Shown piece by piece: positions 26,270 through 34,391 of a stretch of DNA of 64,000 bases. The stretch comes from Burkholderia sp. HI2500 (GTDB lineage Bacteria; Pseudomonadota; Gammaproteobacteria; Burkholderiales; Burkholderiaceae), in contig NZ_NKFL01000006.1 of assembly GCF_002223055.1 (NCBI RefSeq), forward strand, positions 2,542,001 through 2,606,000, read 5' to 3'. How positions within the stretch are numbered: the first letter of the stretch is position 1; each line of letters begins with the position of its first letter. Both the position numbers and the translations under genes were made by a program. Under the pieces are notes generated by a model. It saw nothing but the letters and a program-made list of their open reading frames with translations, ran no database searches and had not been told where the DNA came from.

Positions 26270-26737
26270 TCAAGGCTGCTTCGGCAAATCCACATAGTCT
26301 TCGAGCTCGCCGGCGATATACAGCCGCTTGCCGAGTCGCGGGTATTCGCAGACGTCGTGTTCGAGCCGTTGCCCGCCAACGAGCAGCTCAAGCGGCGTAT
26401 CGCCGGTGTTCTGCACCGTATGCGCTTCACCGCCGCGCGGAAAGCCGATGAAATCGCCCGGCCCGATTTCACTGGCGCGTTCGCCGATCGTGACCGCGCC
26501 CGTCCCGGACAGCACGTACACGAACTCTTCTTCGTACAGGTGACGGTGATACTCGGCCGATTCGTGACCAGGCATCAGCGTGAGCAGGTGAACACCGAAT
26601 TGCGTCAAGCCGGTCAGGTCGCTGAGTTGTCGCTTGAGACGAACGGCATTGGGATTCAGCGAATGCACCGCGCGCATCGGTTCCATCTTCGCGATATCGG
26701 CGGCCTTCAGCAGTTCCCGGGGAAAGGGAGTCGACAT
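26270..26737 (-). CDS. Cupin-domain protein
   Basis: The product is 155 residues with a single cupin barrel. Motif 1 is MPGHESAEYHRHLYEEEFVYVLSG (shortened), with metal-ligand His and Glu; motif 2 is FPRGGEAHTVQNTG. The fold can be catalytic or sensory, and the specific role cannot be read from sequence. It starts at ATG 26737, with GAGAT 7 bases upstream. It follows the amidohydrolase gene on the same strand after 119 bases. Confidence 0.85.
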   Translation of the reverse strand: MSTPFPRELLKAADIAKMEPMRAVHSLNPNAVRLKRQLSDLTGLTQFGVHLLTLMPGHESAEYHRHLYEEEFVYVLSGTGAVTIGERASEIGPGDFIGFPRGGEAHTVQNTGDTPLELLVGGQRLEHDVCEYPRLGKRLYIAGELEDYVDLPKQP

Positions 26738-26856
26738 GGGGATCTCGCAAACGTGAATGCTTTGGTTGAACGCGGCGCCGGCGTGGCGCGCGCAGCGGCC
26801 ATTGTCCGACATTTTCACGCTTGCGGAGGAGTCGCGAACTCCGCCATCGCGCGTGC

Positions 26857-28080
26857 CTAGCGCGCGCAATCGGCCAGCAGGTTCGCCAGCACCGACGCGC
26901 CTTGCGCGAGGTGCACCGGATCGGCATCTTCCGCTTCGTTGTGGCTCAAGCCGGCCTTGCACGGCACGAACACCATCGCGGAAGGCGCGACGTACGACAG
27001 GTTCACCGCGTCGTGCCCCGCACCGCTGCACATCTCCTTGTACGGATAGCCGGCGGCAGCCGTTGCCTGCCGCACGCGCTCGACGCATGCCGCATCGAAC
27101 ACCACCGGCTCGTATTCGGCGATCGTCTGTACCTGCACGCTCGTGCCGCGCAGCGCGGTGCGCTGCATGCAGATCGCTTCGATGTCGGCGACCAGTCGCT
27201 GCAACGCCGGTCGCGACGGGTGGCGCACGTCGACGCTGAACCGGACCTTGCCCGGAATCGTGCTCGGCGAATTCGGCTGGCACGCGACATGACCGACCGT
27301 CACGCGCGCATCGTCGTCGAAGGTGTGACCGTGCTCGACGATCGCAGCGATCATCGCGGCCGCCACGCCCATCGCGTCACGGCGCACGCTCATCGGCGTC
27401 GTGCCTGCATGCGACTCGAAGCCGGTCACCGTGACGTCGAGTTCGTAGATGCCCTGCACGCCCGTCACGACGCCGATCGGCAAGCCGGCCTGCTCCAGCA
27501 CCGGCCCTTGCTCGATATGCGCTTCGAAATACGCCTTCGGCATCTGCCGCTCGCGCGCAGGGCCGGCGAAGCCCGTGCGTTCGAGTTCGTCGCGCAGCAG
27601 CGCGCCCGTCTGCATGCACGGGCGATCCAGTGCGTAGTCGAGATCCAGCGCGCCGGCATAGACGGCCGAGCCCATCATGCCCGGCGTGAAGCGCGAACCC
27701 TCTTCGTTGGTCCACGCGACGACGTCGATCGGATGTCGCGTTTCAATGCCGCGCTCGTTCAGCGTACGAATCGCTTCGAGGCCCGCGAGCACGCCAAAGA
27801 CGCCGTCGAATCGGCCGCCGAGCGGCTGCGTGTCGAGATGGCTGCCGCACGTCACGGGCGGCAAACCCGGTTCCGTGCCCGGCCGGCGAGCGAACACGTT
27901 GCCGATCGGATCGATGCGGATCTCGCAACCGGCTGCTTCGCACCACGCGATGAAGCGGCGCCTGCCGCGCGCGTCGTCGTCGCTGAGCGCGAGCCGGCAG
28001 CTGCCGCCGTGCGCGGTCGCGCCGATCGTCGCCATCTCCATCAGCGAATCCCACAGCCGTTGCTGGTTAACGAGAATCAT
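26857..28080 (-). CDS. M20 family N-carbamoyl amino-acid / allantoate amidohydrolase
   Basis: The product is 407 residues, typical for the Zn-dependent hydantoinase/carbamoylase group of M20 peptidases. Metal-site motifs are GSHLDTQPLGGRFDG (about 79-93), WTNEEGSRF with the catalytic Glu, HIEQGPVLE, and a late SGAGHDA. Family members hydrolyse N-carbamoyl-L-amino acids, ureidoglycolate or allantoate; the exact substrate is not decided here. AGGAG precedes ATG 28080. It is divergent from a LysR regulator and upstream of a cupin gene, suggesting a nitrogen or pyrimidine/purine catabolic unit under LysR control. Confidence 0.88.
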   Translation of the reverse strand: MILVNQQRLWDSLMEMATIGATAHGGSCRLALSDDDARGRRRFIAWCEAAGCEIRIDPIGNVFARRPGTEPGLPPVTCGSHLDTQPLGGRFDGVFGVLAGLEAIRTLNERGIETRHPIDVVAWTNEEGSRFTPGMMGSAVYAGALDLDYALDRPCMQTGALLRDELERTGFAGPARERQMPKAYFEAHIEQGPVLEQAGLPIGVVTGVQGIYELDVTVTGFESHAGTTPMSVRRDAMGVAAAMIAAIVEHGHTFDDDARVTVGHVACQPNSPSTIPGKVRFSVDVRHPSRPALQRLVADIEAICMQRTALRGTSVQVQTIAEYEPVVFDAACVERVRQATAAAGYPYKEMCSGAGHDAVNLSYVAPSAMVFVPCKAGLSHNEAEDADPVHLAQGASVLANLLADCAR

Positions 28081-28224
28081 CGTGACCGCTCCTGAAAAGC
28101 ACCGAGCATATACACTCGACCCAATAAGAAAAATCCAAGATTTCGTTGTGGTCGATAACTTTTTCTTGTCACCCGGCGTTCGACCCGGCAGCCCGCGCTT
28201 TCTTCGTATTCGGATCGGTCATTC

Positions 28225-29142
28225 ATGAAGCTCAAGCAGCTCGATGCGTTTCTCGCGGTCGCCGAGCATCGCACCATTCGCGGCGCGGCGCGCGCGCTCG
28301 GCGTCACGCAACCGGCCATCAGCAGCATCGTGCGCGAGCTCGAACAGGAACTCGGCGTGCCGCTCGTCGTCCGCAGCGTAAAGGGAATTGCGCTGACCGA
28401 TTACGGCAGCGCGTTTGCGATTCGCGCGCGGCTGATCGTCGAGGAGATCCAGCGCACGCGCGACGAAATCGAGCAGTTGCGGCTCGGCACGACCGGCTCG
28501 GTGTCGATCGCGGTCAGCCCGACCGTCGCGCTGACGCTCCTGCCGCGTGCATTCACCGCGTTCTCGCGCGACCTGCCCGGCGCGACGCTGAACGTCGACG
28601 ATGCGCTGACCGCGACGGATCTCGCGCGACTGCGCGACGGCTCGCTCGACTTCATCGTCACGCATCAGTTGTCGAATGCGATACCGGACCCCGACGAATT
28701 CGCGAGCATTCCGTTGTTCCGGACGGCGTTCGCGGTCGTCGCGAGAAGCCGGCATCGGCTCGCGCGCGCCCGCTCGCTGCGCGAGCTCGTCGATGCGCAA
28801 TGGTGCGTGCCGCGCTACGGCGACGAGGGAGACGATCTGGTGCGCTCGATCTTCATGCCGTTCGGCATCGACGTACCGAAGCGGGTAATCCACTGCCCGT
28901 CGTTTGCCGCGACGCTCGGGCTCGTGTCGCAAACGGATGCGCTCGGCGTGTTCGCACGGCCGCTCGCCGACGTCGAACGCAAGTCACGGGGCATCGTCGC
29001 GCTGGATCTTGCCGAGCCGATGCCCGCGTTGACGGTCGCGATCGTGATGCGGCGGCATGCGTTGCTGACGCCCGCCGCGCTGCATTTCATCGAGTGCCTG
29101 AAGGGGGCGGCTGCAACCGTTCAGGGCGCGGACGGCGCATGA
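28225..29142 (+). CDS. LysR family regulator
   Basis: The product is 305 residues with the LysR winged HTH at the N terminus (MKLKQLDAFLAVAEHRTI, then ARALGVTQPAISSIVRELE) and a periplasmic-binding-protein-like effector domain. It is divergent from the amidohydrolase gene across 144 bases, the usual arrangement for a LysR target. The intergenic region is AT-rich around 28108-28145. The start ATG 28225 has no strong Shine-Dalgarno. The effector is unknown but is probably the amidohydrolase substrate or product. Confidence 0.92.
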   Translation: MKLKQLDAFLAVAEHRTIRGAARALGVTQPAISSIVRELEQELGVPLVVRSVKGIALTDYGSAFAIRARLIVEEIQRTRDEIEQLRLGTTGSVSIAVSPTVALTLLPRAFTAFSRDLPGATLNVDDALTATDLARLRDGSLDFIVTHQLSNAIPDPDEFASIPLFRTAFAVVARSRHRLARARSLRELVDAQWCVPRYGDEGDDLVRSIFMPFGIDVPKRVIHCPSFAATLGLVSQTDALGVFARPLADVERKSRGIVALDLAEPMPALTVAIVMRRHALLTPAALHFIECLKGAAATVQGADGA

Positions 29143-29145
29143 TGC

Positions 29146-30498
29146 TCAGCGCACGTGCACGCCGCGCAGCTCCGTCAGCAACGCCACGAGACGATCGATG
29201 TGCGCGTCTTCGGTGCGCCACGACGACACGCTGATCCGGAACGCCGGCCGCCCCTGCCACACCGTCGCGCCGAACCACACGTCGCCCGACGCCTGCGCGG
29301 CCGCGAGGATCGCCGCCGTTTCATCGTCGGTGCCGGCGCGCACCAGCACCTGGTTCAGCACGACGCGGTTCAGCACATCGTAGCCGGCGGCACGCAGGCC
29401 GTCCGCGACCCGCGCCGCCTGCGCGCAATGCCGCTCGACCATCGTGGCCACGCCGGCGCGGCCGAGTGAACGCAGCGCGGCCCATACGGGGATGCCGCGC
29501 GCGCGCCGCGAGAATTCGAGGTTCAGGTTCTTCTGCGCGTCCTGCGCGCCGCTCAGGTACACGGCGTCGCTGTTCATCGCGGTCGCGAGCGCGGCCGCGT
29601 CCCGGCAGATCACCATCGCGCCGTCGTACGGCGTGTTGAGCCACTTGTGGCCGTCGGTGGTCCAGCTGTCCGCGCCGTCGATGCCGTCCGTCAGCGCGCG
29701 CTTCGACGAGGCGCGGGCCCACAGGCCGAACGCGCCGTCGACGTGCACCCACGCGCCGGCCGCCTTCGCGGGCGGAATCAGCGCCGCGAACGGATCGAAC
29801 TCGCCCGTGTTCACTTCGCCGGCCTGCACGCAGAGGATCGTCATGTCGTCGAGGGGCGGCAGCTGTGCCGGATCGATCCGGCCATGCGTGTCGACCGGCG
29901 CGACGACGAGGCGCTTCATCCCGAAACCGAGCACGCGCAGCGCCTTCTTCACCGTGATGTGCGCCAGCTCGGAGATCACGACCTTCACCTCGGGCGCGCC
30001 GATCAGGCCGTCCGCGTCGACGTCCCAGCCCTTGCGTGCGAGCAGCGCGCGCCGCGCGGCCACCAGCGCGACGAGCGTGCAGGCCGTCGCGCTCGTGCCG
30101 AACCCGACCGCACTGCCTTCGGGTAATCCGAGCACGTCGACGACCCAGCGCGCGGCCTGGCGCTCGATCGTCGCGGCCACCGGTGAATTCGCATACGACG
30201 ACGCGCACTGGTCCCACGCGAGCATCAACCGCTCGGCCGCCGCCGCGGCCGGCAGCGTGGCGCCGATCACGAAACCGAAGTAGTTCGGGCCGTTCGACGC
30301 GACGGTCGCGGGCGTGCCGCGCTCGTCGAGCAGGCGCAGCACGTCGTCGGCGGGGCGGCCCGCGTCGGGCAGCGGCTCGTCGAACGCCGCCAGGCCGGCC
30401 AGTGCGGCCGCGTCGGGAAACGCGCGCCGCTCGTTCGTCGCGGCCAGATACGCGTGCGCGCGCCGGTCGGCGTCGGCCAGCAATGCAAGTTCGTCCAT
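29146..30498 (-). CDS. PLP-dependent group II decarboxylase
   Basis: The product is 450 residues of the aspartate aminotransferase fold, resembling aromatic-L-amino-acid/glutamate decarboxylases. Key features are NYFGFVIGATLPAAAAAE at the N-terminal side, GFGTSATACTLVAL, HVDGAFGLWA with the PLP-contacting Asp, and DGHKWLNTPYDGA with the Schiff-base Lys. The substrate cannot be told from sequence. GAGGC precedes ATG 30498. It follows an ArsR-type regulator by 20 bases in the same operon, so its expression is probably repressed by that protein. The open frame continues upstream through the regulator region, but that part is non-coding in this frame. Confidence 0.9.
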   Translation of the reverse strand: MDELALLADADRRAHAYLAATNERRAFPDAAALAGLAAFDEPLPDAGRPADDVLRLLDERGTPATVASNGPNYFGFVIGATLPAAAAAERLMLAWDQCASSYANSPVAATIERQAARWVVDVLGLPEGSAVGFGTSATACTLVALVAARRALLARKGWDVDADGLIGAPEVKVVISELAHITVKKALRVLGFGMKRLVVAPVDTHGRIDPAQLPPLDDMTILCVQAGEVNTGEFDPFAALIPPAKAAGAWVHVDGAFGLWARASSKRALTDGIDGADSWTTDGHKWLNTPYDGAMVICRDAAALATAMNSDAVYLSGAQDAQKNLNLEFSRRARGIPVWAALRSLGRAGVATMVERHCAQAARVADGLRAAGYDVLNRVVLNQVLVRAGTDDETAAILAAAQASGDVWFGATVWQGRPAFRISVSSWRTEDAHIDRLVALLTELRGVHVR

Positions 30499-30518
30499 GT
30501 CGGTTGCCTCGGTGTGAG

Positions 30519-30818
30519 TCAGAGTTGCAAAAGATCGCGGCCGAGCTGCTGCAGCGCGCCGTCGATCCGCTTGTAGTACGTGAACTTGCCGACGCGGGTC
30601 GCCTGCACGAGCCCGGCATCCGCGAGGATGCGCATGTGGCGCGTGGTCGTAGCCGGCGCGATGCCGAGCTTCTCGGTGATGTACGTGCAGCACACGCCGA
30701 GTTCGTCGACATCGCCGTGCGGCTGCGGCGGGAAATGCTTGCGCGGCTGCTTGAGCCAGCGCATCACGGCCAGACGGCTTTCGTTGGCCAGTGCGCTGAT
30801 GCGGGTGACGTCGTCCAT
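30519..30818 (-). CDS. ArsR-type winged-helix repressor
   Basis: The product is 99 residues. The HTH is visible in ISALANESRLAVMRWLKQP to KLGIAPATTTRHMRILADAGLV, with the wing RVGKFTYYKRID. A conserved loop FPPQPHGDVDELGVCC also occurs in the second ArsR of this window (36342-36644). This places both in one subgroup, unlike classical metal-sensing ArsR with CxC sites. A nested dyad (30842-30867) lies 24 bases upstream, so it likely represses itself and the downstream decarboxylase. The inducer is unknown. Confidence 0.92.
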   Translation of the reverse strand: MDDVTRISALANESRLAVMRWLKQPRKHFPPQPHGDVDELGVCCTYITEKLGIAPATTTRHMRILADAGLVQATRVGKFTYYKRIDGALQQLGRDLLQL

Positions 30819-30841
30819 GGGAATGCGGAGCGCGATTAACG

Positions 30842-30867
30842 TTTCGAATATTAGCTAAATGACGAAA
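30842..30867. promoter_or_regulatory. Nested dyad operator of the ArsR-decarboxylase operon
   Basis: The core TTAGCTAA (30851-30858) sits exactly centred inside outer arms TTTCG (30842-30846) and CGAAA (30863-30867). It lies 24 bases before the ArsR start on the minus strand. This is a good operator for a dimeric winged-helix repressor. Confidence 0.6.
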
Positions 30868-30999
30868 TGTGTGCAATTGGTTCGAAGGGCGACTTGAGCT
30901 GACGCTGGGGTGTATTTGCCCGCCGTATCGGCACCGGATGCGATCGCGGCAAGCGCGCCGCTGCAACGCGTTGCACACAGCGCCGGGAACACGCTTCAG

Positions 31000-31162
31000 C
31001 TCGCCGTCAATGCCGAGCGGCCATTCCGCATACAAGTCGGGCCCGAAACGCATTGCGATCCGTCATGTGCGGCAGGATCGTCCCGACGCGCCTGCCTGCC
31101 GTGTGCGGCGCGCACACCACGCGCCGCGCACGGCCGAGCGAGCGGCCGCGCAATGCACTATC
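31000..31162 (-). pseudogene. Fragment of a LysR gene, related to the intact LysR at 32296-33180
   Basis: On the minus strand, DSALRGRSLGRARRVVCA matches DSSLRSRSLGRARRVVCA of the intact LysR. After a short deletion and a frame change, MRFGPDLYAEWPLGIDGE matches MRFGQDLYAEWPFSIDGE. The DNA between them also matches (GACGATC-TGCCGCACA). Only part of the effector domain remains, in two frames, with no HTH. It is a decayed paralogue. The remaining 30868-31290 region holds no other gene. Confidence 0.75.
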
Positions 31163-31290
31163 CGTTGGCCCGGCCCATCCGCCAGTGCGGGGGATGCAAG
31201 GGGTGCGCGGAAGCGTTACCGTGAAATGCATGCGCGGTCTGTCAACGAACCCGCGCCCGTTTCATTGTTCGAGAGGGAGGGTTCGCTAGC

Positions 31291-31710
31291 TCAATCCCAC
31301 GGATTAACGATAGGAACGCCGGTTTCAACAAAATCGGCGACATTGCGCGTCACGACGGTCATGCCATGCACGAGCGCCGTTGCGGCAATGAGTGCGTCCC
31401 GCTCCGACCGCCGATCCGGTACATGGAGTCGTGCGCATCGTTGCGCGACCGCAGTATCAACCGGCAGCACGCGACCCGCGAACTCCGGCAGGACATGCCC
31501 GTCAAGCCATGCCCGCAGAAGCGCACCTTGAGCCGTGTCCCGGCGTTCGATTTGCAAGACGCCTGTCTCCAGCTCCATGATCGTGATTGCCGAGACAAAA
31601 AGCGTGGGTGCGTCGACGGTTGAACTCCATGCCACCAGGCCTTTGTCCGCCTTGCCGGTTCGCACCTTCCTGAGTTCCGAAACAACGTTGGTATCGAGGA
31701 CGAACATCAT
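31291..31710 (-). CDS. PIN-domain toxin (VapC/FitB-like)
   Basis: The product is about 139 residues, a complete PIN ribonuclease. Catalytic acids are in FVLDTNVVSEL (first Asp), the conserved Glu in ITIMELETGV, RRSERDALIAATAL (third Asp) and VVTRNVADF (fourth). The start ATG 31710 overlaps the antitoxin stop codon (TGATG), so toxin translation is coupled. Likely activity: cleavage of tRNA or rRNA when the antitoxin is lost. It lies between two decayed fragments in an accessory stretch. Confidence 0.92.
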   Translation of the reverse strand: MMFVLDTNVVSELRKVRTGKADKGLVAWSSTVDAPTLFVSAITIMELETGVLQIERRDTAQGALLRAWLDGHVLPEFAGRVLPVDTAVAQRCARLHVPDRRSERDALIAATALVHGMTVVTRNVADFVETGVPIVNPWD

Positions 31711-31964
31711 CAAAAATCAACCTTTTTGATGCCGATCTCCGCGCGCGGAGGCTCAAACTCGATGTCCTCGACACCGGGCATGGCCAACGCGTCGGCAATG
31801 TTGCGCCGTTGCTGCGTGAGACGCTGGTATTCCTCGAAACTCAGCAGCACATGGGCAGGCCTGCCACGATCCGTAATGAACACCGGGCCATCCTTTGCTG
31901 CCTTCTTCGCTTTGGTCACATCCTGGTTAAGTTCGCGACTCGAGAGCGTTGTGATGGTCATCAT
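31710..31964 (-). CDS. Phd/YefM-type antitoxin
   Basis: The product is 84 residues. The N-terminal Phd fold is TITTLSSRELNQDVTKAKKAA, then GPVFITDRGRPAHVLLSFEEYQRL (split here). The C-terminal tail (IEFEPPRAEIGIKKVDF) is the toxin-binding part. AGGAG precedes ATG 31964. A palindrome 21 bases upstream is the likely autoregulatory site. It is translationally coupled to the PIN toxin. Confidence 0.92.
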   Translation of the reverse strand: MMTITTLSSRELNQDVTKAKKAAKDGPVFITDRGRPAHVLLSFEEYQRLTQQRRNIADALAMPGVEDIEFEPPRAEIGIKKVDF

Positions 31965-31984
31965 GGGCTCCTCAAACCAATCAA

Positions 31985-32002
31985 TGTAGGTATGTTACTA
32001 CA
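31985..32002. promoter_or_regulatory. Operator palindrome of the Phd/PIN operon
   Basis: The inverted repeat is TGTAG-N8-CTACA (31985-32002), 21 bases before the antitoxin start on the minus strand. This is a typical place for toxin-antitoxin autorepression. Confidence 0.55.
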
Positions 32003-32166
32003 ATAAATGAGATTGCGCGGCCTTGCCCGCCCCGGTTGATCCGGCCCCGTGCGCGTCTTCTTCGTCGATGACTCTTGCGCCTACGTACGAGTTACGTTTC
32101 CGGCGGCAAAGTCCTCTGGCCGGAAGCGCGATACGCACCGCTACGAATCGTTTCCGTTCAATCACG

Positions 32167-32232
32167 CGCATCCGATTCTGAGGACAACCCATGCCGAGTT
32201 TCGCCGTTGCCGAAGCGAACTCGCCACAATGA
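32167..32232 (+). pseudogene. Truncated copy of a gene 5' end (matches 39971-40002)
   Basis: The stretch from 32167 (CGCATCCGATTCTGAGGAC...) through ATG CCG AG at 32191-32198 is nearly identical to the RBS and start of the gene at 39995; I count about 29 of 32 positions. Here the frame runs MPSFAVAEANSPQ and stops at 32230-32232. It looks like a remnant of a duplicated or recombined gene start. The rest of 31965-32295 shows no gene. Confidence 0.45.
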
Positions 32233-32295
32233 CCACCCGAAGGGCACGAAATTGGCGTCGTCACGTCGAGTCCGACGCAATTACATCCAACACGT

Positions 32296-33180
32296 TCACG
32301 CCGCCAGCGCCTGCGCCAGCCGTTCGATCAGCGCCCGCACGCGCCGCGGCTGCACGGCGTTGCCCGCATAGACGATCTGCAGATCGACGTCGCCCGGCGA
32401 GAACGCGCGCAGGACTTCCACGAGCGCGCCGGACGCCAGATCCTGCTCGACGTCGACCAGCGACTTCAGTGCGACGCCGTGCCCCGCGACGCACCACGCG
32501 CGCACGAGTGCGCCGTCGTTGGCCACCCGCCGGCCGCGCACCGTCACGCGCCGGGGTTCGCCGTCGATGCTGAACGGCCATTCGGCATACAGGTCCTGCC
32601 CGAAGCGCATCACGATGCAGTCGTGTGCGGCAAGATCGTCCGGATGCCGCGGCGTGCCGTGCGCCGCGAGATACGCGGGCGACGCGCACACGACGCGCCG
32701 CGCGCGGCCGAGCGACCGGCTGCGCAGCGAACTGTCGGCGAGCACCCCGCGACGGATCGCGAAATCGAGCCCCTGCCCGACGACATCCACGTAGCCGTCA
32801 CCGAGATGCAGGTCGACCGTGACGCCCGGATGCTCGGCCAGAAACGCGTCGACGACGGGCACCACGCGCTCGCGCCCGAGGTCGGCCGGCGCGCTCAGGC
32901 GCACCGGCCCCGACAAGGTCTGCACGCCGAGCCGCACTCGGCCTTCGAGTTCATCGGCCTCCGCCAGCAGGCGTCGCGCACCGTCGACGAGCGTGCGGCC
33001 CTCGTCGGTCAGGCTGATCGCGCGGGTCGTGCGCGTGAGCAGCGCCGCGCCGTAGTGGCGCTCGAGCGCAGCCAGTCGCTCGGACACGGTGGCCGGCGAC
33101 AGCCCGAACTCGCGGCCCGCCGCGGCCAGTCCGCCCTTCTCCACGATGCGCAGGAACAGCGCGAGATTGTCGAGCAGCAT
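32296..33180 (-). CDS. LysR family regulator, divergent from an aldo/keto reductase
   Basis: The product is 294 residues with an N-terminal winged HTH (MLLDNLALFLRIVEKGGL, FGLSPATVSERLAALE) and a C-terminal effector domain of the AaeR/DhcR-like group. The start is ATG 33180 with GGAAGGGG just upstream. It is divergent from the aldo/keto reductase gene with 131 bases between. That gap holds an imperfect dyad ATATTTTCG-N17-CGAAATAT (33200-33233), a likely binding site. A degraded paralogue lies 1.1 kb away at 31000-31162. Confidence 0.93.
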   Translation of the reverse strand: MLLDNLALFLRIVEKGGLAAAGREFGLSPATVSERLAALERHYGAALLTRTTRAISLTDEGRTLVDGARRLLAEADELEGRVRLGVQTLSGPVRLSAPADLGRERVVPVVDAFLAEHPGVTVDLHLGDGYVDVVGQGLDFAIRRGVLADSSLRSRSLGRARRVVCASPAYLAAHGTPRHPDDLAAHDCIVMRFGQDLYAEWPFSIDGEPRRVTVRGRRVANDGALVRAWCVAGHGVALKSLVDVEQDLASGALVEVLRAFSPGDVDLQIVYAGNAVQPRRVRALIERLAQALAA

Positions 33181-33311
33181 TATTCGCCCCTTCCGAACGA
33201 TATTTTCGAAGTCAGCCCAATTATCCGAAATATCCGCAAGCGATACAGTGTGCCAATGCGTCGCCTCGCGGCCGCCCCTCGACCCGTCGATCACCCCAAA
33301 GGAAACCCGCC

Positions 33312-34349
33312 ATGGAATACCGCACCCTCGGCCGCTCCGGCCTCAAGGTTCCTGCCCTGAGCTTCGGCGCCGGCACGTTCGGCGGCACCGGCCCGCTGTT
33401 TAGCGCCTGGGGCAACACGGGCGTCGATGAAGCGCGCCGCCTGATCGACATCTGCCTCGAAGCCGGCGTGAACCTGTTCGACACGGCCGACGTGTATTCG
33501 GACGGCGAATCCGAGCGCGTGCTCGGCGCCGCGATCAACGGACGTCGCGACCAGGTGCTGATCTCGACGAAAACGGGCCTGCCGACCGGAAGCGGCCCGA
33601 ACGACGCGGGCACGTCGCGCGCGCGGCTCGTCCGCGCCGTCGACGATGCGCTGCGCCGCCTCGACACCGACTACATCGACCTGCTGCAACTCCACGCGTT
33701 CGATGCGAGCACGCCGGTCGAGGAAGTGATGTCGACGCTCGACGATCTCGTGCGCGCGGGCAAGCTGCGCTACATCGGCGTATCGAACTTCGCCGGGTGG
33801 CAGATCATGAAGTCGCTGGCGGTGGCCGATCGGCACGGCTGGTCGCGTTACGTGGCGAACCAGGTCTACTACTCGCTCGTCGGCCGCGATTACGAGTGGG
33901 ACCTGATGCCGCTCGGCGCCGACCAGGGGCTTGGCGCGCTCGTCTGGAGCCCGCTCGGCTGGGGCCGGCTCACCGGCAAGATCCGGCGCAACGCGCCGCT
34001 GCCGGAAGGCAGCCGCCTGCATGAAACGGCCGGCTTCGGGCCGCCGGTCGACGATGCGCGCCTGTACGACGTGGTCGATGCGCTCGACGCGATCGCCGAG
34101 GAAACGGGCAAGACCGTGCCGCAGATCGCGCTGAACTGGCTGCTGCAGCGCCCGACGGTGTCGTCGGTGATCATCGGCGCGCGCAATGAGGCACAGCTGC
34201 GGCAGAACCTCGGCGCGGTCGGCTGGACGCTGACCGATGCGCAGGTCGCGAAGCTCGATGCGGCGAGCGCGGTGGTAGCACCTTATCCGTACTTCCCGTA
34301 TCGCCGCCAGCAGGCGTTCGCGCAACTCAATCCGCCGCTGCGCGGGTGA
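33312..34349 (+). CDS. Aldo/keto reductase
   Basis: The product is 345 residues with the AKR (beta/alpha)8 fold. Catalytic residues are Asp57 and Tyr62 (LFDTADVYSDG), a Lys in LISTKTGL, and a His in LLQLHAFD. The C-terminal cofactor region includes SSVIIGARNEAQLRQNL, which binds NADPH. It resembles the YajO/PdxI-like bacterial AKRs. The substrate is unknown, possibly aldehydes. AAAGGAAA precedes ATG 33312. It is probably controlled by the divergent LysR. Confidence 0.93.
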   Translation: MEYRTLGRSGLKVPALSFGAGTFGGTGPLFSAWGNTGVDEARRLIDICLEAGVNLFDTADVYSDGESERVLGAAINGRRDQVLISTKTGLPTGSGPNDAGTSRARLVRAVDDALRRLDTDYIDLLQLHAFDASTPVEEVMSTLDDLVRAGKLRYIGVSNFAGWQIMKSLAVADRHGWSRYVANQVYYSLVGRDYEWDLMPLGADQGLGALVWSPLGWGRLTGKIRRNAPLPEGSRLHETAGFGPPVDDARLYDVVDALDAIAEETGKTVPQIALNWLLQRPTVSSVIIGARNEAQLRQNLGAVGWTLTDAQVAKLDAASAVVAPYPYFPYRRQQAFAQLNPPLRG

Positions 34350-34391
34350 GCGCCGACGGCCGGCGGAGCCTGCGAATGGGGTCATGCAGCG

